NCBI GenBank assembly: GCA_964448615.1
Contig: CAYUWH010000011.1
Location: 1-42,138 of the forward strand
Length of the DNA: 42,138 nucleotides
Reading direction: 5' to 3'
DNA from: CAYUWH01 sp964448615
GTDB taxonomy: Bacteria > Patescibacteriota > Gracilibacteria > Peribacterales > Peribacteraceae
This document shows, in pieces, positions 16,358-23,399 of this stretch; the stretch's first letter is position 1, and each line of letters starts with the position of its first letter. Position numbers and translations under genes: made by a program. The notes beneath the pieces were generated by a model. The model was not told where the DNA came from. It saw only the letters and a list, made by a program, of their open reading frames with translations, and did no database searches.

Positions 16358-17530
16358 TCACCCCGCCCGCATCCTGCGCAAGCGCGGTTTCAACATAATC
16401 CCCAATCCAATCGTCTGAACGATTTGGCCTGCGGCAAATCCGGCGGCCAATGCATAGAGACCGATGCGTGGAAGCAAGATCCACGACACAAGAATAGCAA
16501 CGAGCCCTGCAACCACCGTACTTACAGCGGGAAGCATCGTATCCTTCAACGCGTAATACGCGCGCAGCAGTAAGTGATTGATGCTCTCAAATGGAATCGC
16601 AAGCGCATAGACAGTAAGCGCAACGGTAAAGACCGGCAACACGTGTTGCAACTTCACGAGCCACGCCGCGATCGGGGCCGCAATGACCAGCACAATCGCA
16701 CCAATCACCGTAAGGACCAGGCCATAGAACAACGCTTTTTTGAGATACACGGTGTACAACGCGTGATCCGCTTTTGCGGCAGCCTGGCTCAGTGGCGAAT
16801 ACACGGCCTGTGCCAGCGCAATGCCCACCACCCCAACGACCACCGATTCAAAGTTGCGGGCAGCCGCATTGATCGTNNNNNNNNNNNNNNNNNNNNNNNN
16901 NNNNNNNNNNNNNNNNNNNNNNNNNNNNNNNNNNNNNNNNNNNNNNNNNNNNNNNNNNNNNNNNNNNNNNNNNNNNGTGAGAACCGTGGTACCGAAGATC
17001 GTGCCGAGCGTGTAGAAAATCGGCGTCAGTCCATAGAGCCAAAAACGCTGCTCGGTAATTAAATGCTGGCCAAGCGTGGAACCGAATACGAATAAGAAAT
17101 TTGAGAGCAGCGCGAGGCGGCCAAATTGAATGTACAGCTCCAATCTCTCTCCCTCAAACTGCACAAGCCACGGCGCGATCCACGGAAGGAATACGGCAAG
17201 GAACAATCCCATCACCCCGAACACGATCGCCCCCATATTCATGGTCGCAGAAAGCAGCTTCCCGATTTCCCCCTGCTCCCCTTTCGCGCGGTACGACGCC
17301 AGCACCGGCACGAGCACCGTACCGAGTGCGGAGGCAATGCAAGCCTGGAACAAAAAATCACTCGGACGGAACGAGGCGAAATACACGTCCGTCACGCCCA
17401 AGCCGGGAAACGTCTGGTTTAACAAACGATCTCGCAACAATCCCGCGATCGATGCTCCCAGTTGCGTAAGCGCAAGAATGACCGTGCCACCGATGAGCCG
17501 CCGCTGATTCAGCAAAGGCGTGAGATTCAT
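16358..17530 (-). CDS. murJ: Lipid II flippase MurJ (internal gap)
   Basis: Polytopic membrane protein of the MurJ/MviN family that moves lipid II to the outer face for peptidoglycan synthesis. The N-terminal part shows the family pattern SIAGLLRDRLLNQTFP...DVYFASFRPSDFLFQ and ASALGTVLVPVLASY. The part after the gap has further helices including PFESINHLLLRAYYALKDTMLP, a MurJ hallmark. About 357 residues are visible and the family usually exceeds 500, so the gap is probably longer than 100 bp. ATG 17530 is chosen because TATGCT lies seven bases upstream; the frame extends to 17572. Confidence 0.92.
   Translation of the reverse strand: MNLTPLLNQRRLIGGTVILALTQLGASIAGLLRDRLLNQTFPGLGVTDVYFASFRPSDFLFQACIASALGTVLVPVLASYRAKGEQGEIGKLLSATMNMGAIVFGVMGLFLAVFLPWIAPWLVQFEGERLELYIQFGRLALLSNFLFVFGSTLGQHLITEQRFWLYGLTPIFYTLGTIFGTTVLXXXXXXXXXXXXXXXXXXXXXXXXXXXXXXXXXXTINAAARNFESVVVGVVGIALAQAVYSPLSQAAAKADHALYTVYLKKALFYGLVLTVIGAIVLVIAAPIAAWLVKLQHVLPVFTVALTVYALAIPFESINHLLLRAYYALKDTMLPAVSTVVAGLVAILVSWILLPRIGLYALAAGFAAGQIVQTIGLGIMLKPRLRRMRAG
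16877..16976. other. Assembly gap (100 N) inside murJ
   Basis: Exactly 100 N. Both flanks encode MurJ in the same drawn frame, but 100 is not a multiple of three and the family length suggests that more sequence is missing. Confidence 0.98.
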
Positions 17531-17632
17531 GCGATCCAGCATACATGATGCATCGAGGGTGGACGATGGCATTCGCGCAAGTGAAAGATCGAATTCATAA
17601 TGCTAGAGTGAAGTGTCTTTCCAAATCTTCTT

Positions 17633-18937
17633 ATGTCTCTTCGTCTGCTTCGCCGGTGCGTGTTCCTCGGAGGATTGATCGCTCTAGGCCTCGTCACCTC
17701 TCACCAAACGTACGCCGCGACGGGCGACACAACGACACAGCCACTTACCCTTTCCGGTTTTGGAGACTTGATGGTGGAACAAGTGAGCCCCACCGAAGTC
17801 TACGGAATGTGGACGCTGTTGCAGCCAAACAATGTCAAAGAAGTCAGCTTGGAAAAAGCGAAGCAACTGACCGATCTCCCCGCCGGAACCTACACCATGA
17901 TCGTCGACGCTCCGGATGGGGCCAATGCCACCATTCGTCTGTACAACGGCAATGCTGAAATCAAAGCCGTTGAACGCCCGCAGATGACCTTCACCATTAC
18001 CGATGGCGATTCCCTGAAGCTTGTCATTCACTACGTCTTCACGCGCGTCGGGATGGTTTCGGTCCAAAGCGATCCCCCCGGCCTCACCTTCACCCTCACG
18101 GGACCCAACAATCTGAATGTCAAAGGCGCCACGCCAATGGGGTATGAGGAAATGCCGGAAGGACAGTACAAAGTGCAATTCGATACGCTGGACGGATGCG
18201 TAGTCCCCGCTCCAAAGTCTGCCCTGCTAGAGAAAAACAAACGCGCGACGTTCGACGTCACGCTCTCCTGCGCCGCCGCGGACGCGCTGCGCGCAAACAA
18301 ACAGGAACAGGAGGAGAAATTCGTGACGAACAAGGTAGAAGGTCAAGACATTGTTTTCCGCGACGTACCGCAAGATTCCTGGTTTGCGCCGGCAGTGTTC
18401 AAAGCCACGCAACGCGGGATTCTCGGCGGATACAAAAATGCCGCCGGCGAGCCCACGGGAGAATTCGGTCCGGGCAATAATGTCACCATTGCGGAACTTG
18501 CCAAAATCGCCCACAAGATCGCCGGCTTGAGCGAGACGGAGCTTGCGGACAGTCCGCGCAACGAAGCCGCGCAGGGCGAATGGTTCTCGTACTTCATCGC
18601 CTCCGCTGAAGAGCGTGGTTGGACCATTTACGTTGATGCGACCATCGATCCGTTGCGCCACGCCACACGCGGCGAAGTGCTTGTCACATTGCTGCAAGCA
18701 CTGGATATCGCGCAAAAATGGCCAAAGGGCAAACTCTTCGATGACGTTGTCTTGCGTACGCCGTTTGCCGGGGCCATCGAAACCGCTGCCGATCTCAAGA
18801 TCGTCGAAGGCCGCAAGGATGACAGCGGAAACCTGACAGGCACCTTCGGCCCCCAGGATCCGATCACCCGTGCGGAAATGGCGAAGATCGCCAACGTGGC
18901 AACGGACATCGTGATTCAACGGAATTCGTCGAATTAA
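17633..18937 (+). CDS. Exported protein with three S-layer homology (SLH) repeats
   Basis: 434 residues. Signal peptide (about 1-28, ending YAA), an N-terminal beta-rich region including a PEGA-like stretch (GMVSVQSDPPGLTFTLTGPN...GATPMGYEEMPEGQYKVQF), a short charged linker, and three C-terminal SLH repeats: FRDVPQDSWFAPAV... (about 240-300), a middle degenerate one (about 305-360) and FDDVVLRTPFAGAI... with ITRAEMAKI (about 367-430). SLH triplets bind pyruvylated secondary cell-wall polymer (family knowledge), matching the CsaB-like gene at 31545. Divergent from murJ; -10 CATAAT about 32 bases upstream and a C/T-rich leader. Confidence 0.88.
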   Translation: MSLRLLRRCVFLGGLIALGLVTSHQTYAATGDTTTQPLTLSGFGDLMVEQVSPTEVYGMWTLLQPNNVKEVSLEKAKQLTDLPAGTYTMIVDAPDGANATIRLYNGNAEIKAVERPQMTFTITDGDSLKLVIHYVFTRVGMVSVQSDPPGLTFTLTGPNNLNVKGATPMGYEEMPEGQYKVQFDTLDGCVVPAPKSALLEKNKRATFDVTLSCAAADALRANKQEQEEKFVTNKVEGQDIVFRDVPQDSWFAPAVFKATQRGILGGYKNAAGEPTGEFGPGNNVTIAELAKIAHKIAGLSETELADSPRNEAAQGEWFSYFIASAEERGWTIYVDATIDPLRHATRGEVLVTLLQALDIAQKWPKGKLFDDVVLRTPFAGAIETAADLKIVEGRKDDSGNLTGTFGPQDPITRAEMAKIANVATDIVIQRNSSN

Positions 18938-18986
18938 CGAATAATGATTGTACGGGTGATTTGCGAATGGTTTTTGCACACCGTTC

Positions 18987-19018
18987 ATGTAGAGACGCAA
19001 AATTTTGCGTCTCTACAT
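18987..19018. repeat. Family A palindrome, copy 4
   Basis: Perfect 32-bp palindrome of the GCAAAA core type, as copy 2, located between the convergent ends of the SLH gene and murC. Confidence 0.9.
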
Positions 19019-19058
19019 TGTGCGTCATGAGATATTGATCATCCAATCATCGGCCCCA

Positions 19059-20333
19059 TTACCCCACCAATCGTCCCGCCAACGCCGTGATATCCCCTGC
19101 GCCCATACACACGATCACGTCGTCCGGTTTCACCAACGATGACAACAATTGTTCAGTGTGTTCCAAGGATTCACCATTGATACACGGTTTGCCACTAGCA
19201 GCCGCAATGTCTTCACAGAATTTCTGCACATTCACGGGTTCTTCGCCCACCTTGGGTCGTGCACCGTACACATTCGGAATGACGATGAGATCCGCATCCG
19301 CGAATGATGTGAGGAATTCATCGTAGAGCGTGCGCGTGCGATCATGGGTGTGCGGCTGAAACACGCAGACAATACGCTGAGCAGGATACTGCGAGTGCAT
19401 CGCGGCGAGGGTTGCTTGGATTTCCAGAGGATGATGACCGTAATCATCGATCACCGGTCCACCGTGTTTCCCTGTGCCTTTGAATTCCATACGACGCCAC
19501 GTCCCGGAAAATTTCTTGAGGGCATTGCGTGCATCGGCCTCAGCTATCCCCAATTCTTGCGCCATCGCCACCACAAGCCGCGCATTTTGTCGCATGTGTT
19601 CACCGGGAACGCTGAGTTTCGGCAACGAGAACTGGTCCGCATCAATCCCCTGCTTCCCACTGTCTGTCACCACCTTCTTCGACGCCCCATCCGTCAGATG
19701 CCCGATGACCGTTCCGGTAGCCGGGAGCTTCTGGAAAAATTCGACGAACGCATGCTGGTATTCCTCAAGGGAGGCATACGCGTCAAAGTGATCACCGTCG
19801 ACATTCGTGACCAAGACAAGATCCGGCGAAAGAAAATGAAAAGACCGTCGATACTCGCACGCTTCCACCAAAAACAGACCACTGTTTCCTTTGCGCCAGT
19901 TGCGATTCCCCAATTCCGGCACTTTCGTTCCCACGACAACTGACGGATCTTTCCCCACATCGATCAATACGCGCGCCGCCATGGCGGTGGTCGAGGATTT
20001 TCCGTGCGTTCCGCAAACCGCAATCACAAAAAAATCTTTGGAGAGTTCACCTAACGCATGGAAGTACGAAAGAGACCGGATACCGAACTTCTCCGCTGCC
20101 TTCCGTTCAGGAGCATCTTCGGGCACCGCTTCGCTGTACACGAACAACTCTGCATCTGCAGGAACATGCGTTCCATCCTGATTCAGGAAAATTTCAATGC
20201 CTTGGCTGCGCAAATCCTGAATGAGTGCACTGTCGTTACGATCACTCCCAAGCACCGTATGACCGTTGGCGTTCTGCATGGCCGCATACGCACTCAGTCC
20301 GATACCGCCGATGCCGCTGCAGTAGATTTTCAT
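19059..20333 (-). CDS. murC: UDP-N-acetylmuramate--L-alanine ligase
   Basis: Adds the first peptide residue to UDP-MurNAc in the cytosol, with ATP. The 424-residue protein has the nucleotide-binding start MKIYCSGIGGIGLSAYA, the ATP loop CGTHGKSSTTAM, NVDGDHFD, GTWRRMEFKG and the Mur C-terminal DDYGHHPLEI and FQPHTHDRTR. The open frame continues upstream through a family-B repeat to 20411, but ATG 20333 is the family start. The repeat upstream contains TATACT and may carry its promoter. It is not in a larger mur cluster here. Confidence 0.95.
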   Translation of the reverse strand: MKIYCSGIGGIGLSAYAAMQNANGHTVLGSDRNDSALIQDLRSQGIEIFLNQDGTHVPADAELFVYSEAVPEDAPERKAAEKFGIRSLSYFHALGELSKDFFVIAVCGTHGKSSTTAMAARVLIDVGKDPSVVVGTKVPELGNRNWRKGNSGLFLVEACEYRRSFHFLSPDLVLVTNVDGDHFDAYASLEEYQHAFVEFFQKLPATGTVIGHLTDGASKKVVTDSGKQGIDADQFSLPKLSVPGEHMRQNARLVVAMAQELGIAEADARNALKKFSGTWRRMEFKGTGKHGGPVIDDYGHHPLEIQATLAAMHSQYPAQRIVCVFQPHTHDRTRTLYDEFLTSFADADLIVIPNVYGARPKVGEEPVNVQKFCEDIAAASGKPCINGESLEHTEQLLSSLVKPDDVIVCMGAGDITALAGRLVG

Positions 20334-20344
20334 AGATCGAACGA

Positions 20345-20456
20345 AAGGTAAGGGAGGTATTGCACGTAAGGAAGGCAGGGAAAGTATAGAAGATCCTATA
20401 TGACAAGCCACCTTCTTTACCTTCCTGACCTGCCTTACGTTCCTTACCTTTTCATC
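20345..20456. repeat. Family B inverted repeat (GGTAAGG units), copy 1
   Basis: Left arm of GTAAGG/GGTAAGGGAGG-type units faces a right arm of CCTTACC/CCTTCCTGACC-type units across about 35 bp. It fills the divergent gap between murC and the 20479 gene. The second copy is at 22257-22371. Confidence 0.75.
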
Positions 20457-20478
20457 AGAATTACCCTATTCTACTCCC

Positions 20479-20928
20479 GTGCTCCAACATCACCACTTCG
20501 AGCCCCTTAGTAAACAGCTGACGATCGTCGTCGGCCTGACGGTTGTGGGATTCATGGCATTCGGCTTGGCATTGTCGTTTTATCGCAATGTTCTCTTCGA
20601 AAAAACCCTCGCGGATCTCGAGCTGCAAAATAAGAAAATCACGGATGAAATTGCGAAAGGTGCTCACACCTTGGAGTATTACGCCTCGGAGCAATTCAAA
20701 GATAAGTATGCGAAGGAGAACCTGAGCAAGCTCAACCCCGGAGAGAAAGTGCTGCTCATCACGCAAATGCCGACCCAATCCCCGTTCATGACGGAAGAAG
20801 ACAATAAAGAACAAGAACGAAAAGAGGCGGCCTATCTCGAACTCCTGCGCCAGATGCCCGTCATCGAGCACTGGAAACTCTACCTGTTCCATCAGGAACG
20901 AATGGAGGACTTTAAGGAGGCGTTGTAA
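20479..20928 (+). CDS. DivIC/FtsB-like membrane protein (septum formation)
   Basis: 149 residues with a short cytosolic N-terminus, one membrane helix (about 17-35), a coiled coil (FEKTLADLELQNKKITDEI) and the segment DKYAKENLSKLNPGEKVLLI. This resembles the post-coil region of DivIC/FtsB-type divisome proteins. It then has an extra acidic C-terminal part of about 60 residues. The start is GTG at 20479, six bases after TATTCT, which suggests a leaderless mRNA. The assignment rests on topology plus the PGE motif, so it is moderate. Confidence 0.68.
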   Translation: MLQHHHFEPLSKQLTIVVGLTVVGFMAFGLALSFYRNVLFEKTLADLELQNKKITDEIAKGAHTLEYYASEQFKDKYAKENLSKLNPGEKVLLITQMPTQSPFMTEEDNKEQERKEAAYLELLRQMPVIEHWKLYLFHQERMEDFKEAL

Positions 20929-20966
20929 TGGCCTGCAGCCGTACTGTCTCATCTGCACTGATTAGT

Positions 20967-21008
20967 CCACCTCCGTCCGCTGTGGCGGAGCTACGGCGGA
21001 CAGCCTTC
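20967..21008. repeat. Family F-like repeat, copy 4
   Basis: Hairpin of the form GTCCACCTCCGTCCGC-tgt-GGCGGAGCTACGGCGGAC. The following CAGCCTTCG is mirrored by CGAAGGCTG at 21057-21065, abutting the tRNA-fMet CCA end. Confidence 0.6.
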
Positions 21009-21063
21009 GTCATACATTGAAATGATCAGGCTTATCTCATGATTGGGGTGTAGACGCGAAGGC

Positions 21064-21140
21064 TGGTTGCGGGGGGAGGATTTGAACCTCCGACCTCAAG
21101 GTTATGAGCCTTGCGAGCTACCATGCTGCTCTACCCCGCT
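21064..21140 (-). tRNA. Initiator tRNA-fMet (CAU)
   Basis: 77-nt cloverleaf with encoded CCA. The anticodon loop is CTCATAA. Initiator features seen: no Watson-Crick pair at 1-72 (A1 x A72) and A11-U24 in the D-stem. The anticodon stem is CAAGG/CCTTG, so only two of the three G-C pairs usual in initiators are present; pair 29-41 is A-U. There is no other tRNA-Met in the window to compare. Confidence 0.93.
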
Positions 21141-21145
21141 TCGGC

Positions 21146-21195
21146 ATTCTAAAGGGAAAATTCGCACTTGCAAGAAGAAAGAGTTTCTGTAAAAT
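21146..21195. promoter_or_regulatory. Back-to-back promoters sharing one palindromic -35
   Basis: TTGCAA at 21168-21173 is its own reverse complement. Rightward it is followed by 16 bp and TAAAAT (21190-21195), nine bases before the rpmA ATG. Leftward it is followed by 16 bp and TAGAAT (21146-21151 on the minus strand), five bases before tRNA-fMet position 1. Confidence 0.65.
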
Positions 21196-21204
21196 ATCCG
21201 CACT

Positions 21205-21522
21205 ATGGCACACAAGAAAGCCGGTGGGACAAGCTTTAACGGGCGCGATAGCGTCGCGAAGCGCCGTGGCGTCAAAAGATTCGGAGGACAGGTTGTGTCT
21301 TCCGGAGAGGTCCTGATCCGCCAAAAGGGCTCCTGGTACCGCGCTGGCAAGAATACGCACGTCGGCTCCGATTGGACGATTCACGCCTCCACCGATGGTG
21401 TTGTTGCCTTCAGCCGCAAAAAAATGACCAGCTTCTCGGGTTCCAAGGCTTGGGCCACGGTCGTGCACATCGAGCCGCTGAAGACGGCTGCGGTAAAGAA
21501 AACGGCTGCGAAGGGGAAGTAA
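21205..21522 (+). CDS. rpmA: 50S ribosomal protein L27
   Basis: 105 residues opening MAHKKAGGTSFNGRDSVAKRRGVKRFGGQVV, the conserved L27 start whose tail reaches the peptidyl transferase centre, followed by GEVLIRQKG and the DGVVAFSRKK strand. The N-terminus begins directly with the mature sequence, so no cleaved leader as in Firmicutes. A Lys/Ala-rich tail follows. Divergent from tRNA-fMet, with which it appears to share a -35 element. Confidence 0.96.
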   Translation: MAHKKAGGTSFNGRDSVAKRRGVKRFGGQVVSSGEVLIRQKGSWYRAGKNTHVGSDWTIHASTDGVVAFSRKKMTSFSGSKAWATVVHIEPLKTAAVKKTAAKGK

Positions 21523-21575
21523 GACTGGTATTTCGGAATGTAGTCTGCGATTTTTTTTCGTGTACACTCTTGAGC

Positions 21576-22256
21576 ATGGACGGTCCAGAATCCTTTGCGC
21601 CCGGGGAAGGGCAACCAAGCGGCAACGAGCAGATCAGCGAAGAAAAGCGCCAAGCGTTTGCTGGTGCCACGCAGGCTATCCAGCAAATCCGCAAAGAAGA
21701 GAAGAAAGCGAAAAAGCGCGATGACGGCGTGGCGCAGGTGATTTTGCAATTCCTCACGGATGACCAGCGCATTCACCTCGCAACATTGATTTCGCGACTG
21801 GTCGCCATCAATTGTCCGTCCCATTTCATCCTCGCAATCCTGTCGCTCATCAGCGCACCGTGCGCACAGGCAGTCGATGACTACATCAATGAACAGAAGC
21901 CGGAAGTCTTCACACCTCTGACGGATACCGCGCTCATGCCGCTCGAACATCAGCTCAGCGCCGATGCGACCCGCGCCATGGCCGACTGGATGTCCCGGAT
22001 TGATGCCGTGCTCGATGTCGATGCACCCGCGATCCTTCGCGCGATTGTCATTGAAGAAAACAATATCGACGGCACCATTCTCCAGCTCACCACATTTGTG
22101 CTGCAGGAATTCCTGACGTCGCACGGCAAAGAATCCGAGTTTGAAAAACTGCAACATGTCGCCGTCGGGCTCCTGCAATCGGTCTTGACGGATCACATGC
22201 AGGCTCACATGGAGCGACGCTTGGCGGAAGCCCCTGCCAAAGGAGAAGACGAATAA
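21576..22256 (+). CDS. Hypothetical helical protein
   Basis: 226 residues from ATG 21576. A charged N-terminus (EEKRQAFAGATQAIQQIRKEEKKAKKRDD) is followed by an all-helical domain with one weakly hydrophobic stretch (CPSHFILAILSLISAPCAQ) and an acidic end. The family is not recognised. The frame is open from 21372 through the rpmA 3' end, but TACACT lies seven bases before ATG 21576, fitting the leaderless pattern of the region. A double stop TAATAA runs into a family-B repeat. Confidence 0.7.
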   Translation: MDGPESFAPGEGQPSGNEQISEEKRQAFAGATQAIQQIRKEEKKAKKRDDGVAQVILQFLTDDQRIHLATLISRLVAINCPSHFILAILSLISAPCAQAVDDYINEQKPEVFTPLTDTALMPLEHQLSADATRAMADWMSRIDAVLDVDAPAILRAIVIEENNIDGTILQLTTFVLQEFLTSHGKESEFEKLQHVAVGLLQSVLTDHMQAHMERRLAEAPAKGEDE

Positions 22257-22371
22257 TAAGGTAAGGGATGTAAGGCAGGTAAGGAACGTAAGAAAGGACC
22301 ATGGTTTGAGCTTCAATACTTGCAAACACCTGCCTTACCTTCTATACCTCCCTTACCTTCTATACTTACCA
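22257..22371. repeat. Family B inverted repeat (GGTAAGG units), copy 2
   Basis: Starts on the stop codons of the 21576 gene with GGTAAGG-type units. The right arm is CCTTACCTTCTATACCTCCC followed by another CTTACCTTCTATACTTACC. The final TATACT (22361-22366) is also the apparent -10 of the next gene, five bases before its ATG. Confidence 0.75.
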
Positions 22372-22956
22372 ATGCAGATTTTCGCCCTCGAAACGGATAC
22401 AGAAAAATTGAAGAAACGCTTTCTTTCCACGGAAGAACGGGAAATTCTCATGATTAACTTTCATGGATTCCGTTTTTTCCTCGTCATCTGCAGGCAGCTC
22501 TTCTGGACGCTCATACTGCTGGCAGTATCCATCGGTCTGGGTTATGCGGGCATTCCCGCGGGATGGCTCTCACTCGGCACCTTCATAGTCTGGCTCATTC
22601 TCATCGCACCGAAATTACTACGCGGCTTCCTTGATTGGGCCTATGACTTTATTCTCGTGACCACCGACAAAGTCATTGTCGTCGATCAATCATCACTATT
22701 CCATCAGAAAATCACCCCGATGAACCTCGAGAATTTCGCAAGCGTCACGGCCGAAACGCAGTTCTTGAACCTGTTTCCATTCGGCATTCTCCATTTTAAC
22801 CTGAAAGAAGGCATCGGCAGCGGCGTGAATTTGCGCTACATCCCGCATGCACACGATGCCGCTTCCCGCATCTCCGATACGATCACCACTTTTCAGCGAC
22901 GCAAGGATTTGCGACGATATGGCGGAGGTGTTGAAACAGGTGAAATCACAATTTAA
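22372..22956 (+). CDS. Membrane protein with bacterial PH domain (second copy)
   Basis: 194 residues: a cytosolic N-terminus (KKRFLSTEEREILMINFHG), two membrane helices (about 38-85), then a PH-like domain (YDFILVTTDKVIVVDQSSLFHQKITPMNLENFASVTAE...) and a basic C-terminus. Same layout as the 14059-14658 protein, but diverged. ATG 22372 is preferred over the longer frame from 22306 because the upstream part lies in the repeat and TATACT sits five bases before it. Function unknown. Confidence 0.72.
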   Translation: MQIFALETDTEKLKKRFLSTEEREILMINFHGFRFFLVICRQLFWTLILLAVSIGLGYAGIPAGWLSLGTFIVWLILIAPKLLRGFLDWAYDFILVTTDKVIVVDQSSLFHQKITPMNLENFASVTAETQFLNLFPFGILHFNLKEGIGSGVNLRYIPHAHDAASRISDTITTFQRRKDLRRYGGGVETGEITI

Positions 22957-22981
22957 TGTGACTTATACCGAAAATTGAAGA

Positions 22982-23019
22982 TTGCTTAAATATATGTTTT
23001 ATGTTATAATAACATAAAA
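22982..23019 (+). promoter_or_regulatory. Promoter overlapped by a 23-bp perfect palindrome
   Basis: TTGCTT (22982-22987), 17 bp, TATAAT (23005-23010). A perfect palindrome with a single central base spans 22997-23019 (TTTTATGTTAT-A-ATAACATAAAA), centred on the -10 box. A repressor operator is likely (inference). Confidence 0.65.
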
Positions 23020-23030
23020 TATCCATATCC

Positions 23031-23333
23031 ATGACACACACTCCAAAACTTGAAGAGCTTCAGCCACGCCTACTCCCCTCTCCCGAATTAGTGGCGGGAA
23101 CCCTCGCTGATGTTGAGCGTAGCGCTTCTGAAGACGAAGAACCGTTCGATATCGATTCAGTCACGACGCCCGACGGAACGCCCATGGAGCTGGAGAATAC
23201 GGGAGAGAGGGATAATGACACCTTGATGAGCATGGGAGCGGCCTGGGAAGTGACCCACAATGTGCTGCAAAGGGTTAATAAGACACAGCAGGCAATCCGC
23301 TTGGTCCTGAATGGAAAAACGGACGAAGACTAG
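23031..23333 (+). CDS. Hypothetical acidic small protein
   Basis: 100 residues, strongly acidic in the middle (SASEDEEPFDIDSV) with a helical C-terminus (AWEVTHNVLQRVNKTQQAIRLV). No signal peptide or membrane helix; family not recognised. It has its own consensus promoter with an operator-like palindrome, so it may be regulated individually. It converges with lepA. Confidence 0.65.
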   Translation: MTHTPKLEELQPRLLPSPELVAGTLADVERSASEDEEPFDIDSVTTPDGTPMELENTGERDNDTLMSMGAAWEVTHNVLQRVNKTQQAIRLVLNGKTDED

Positions 23334-23399
23334 GAGGATCTTCTGGATCTACCGCTTGAGAACGCTCAAAAACGCCTCTGCGTGACACATAACGCTTGA

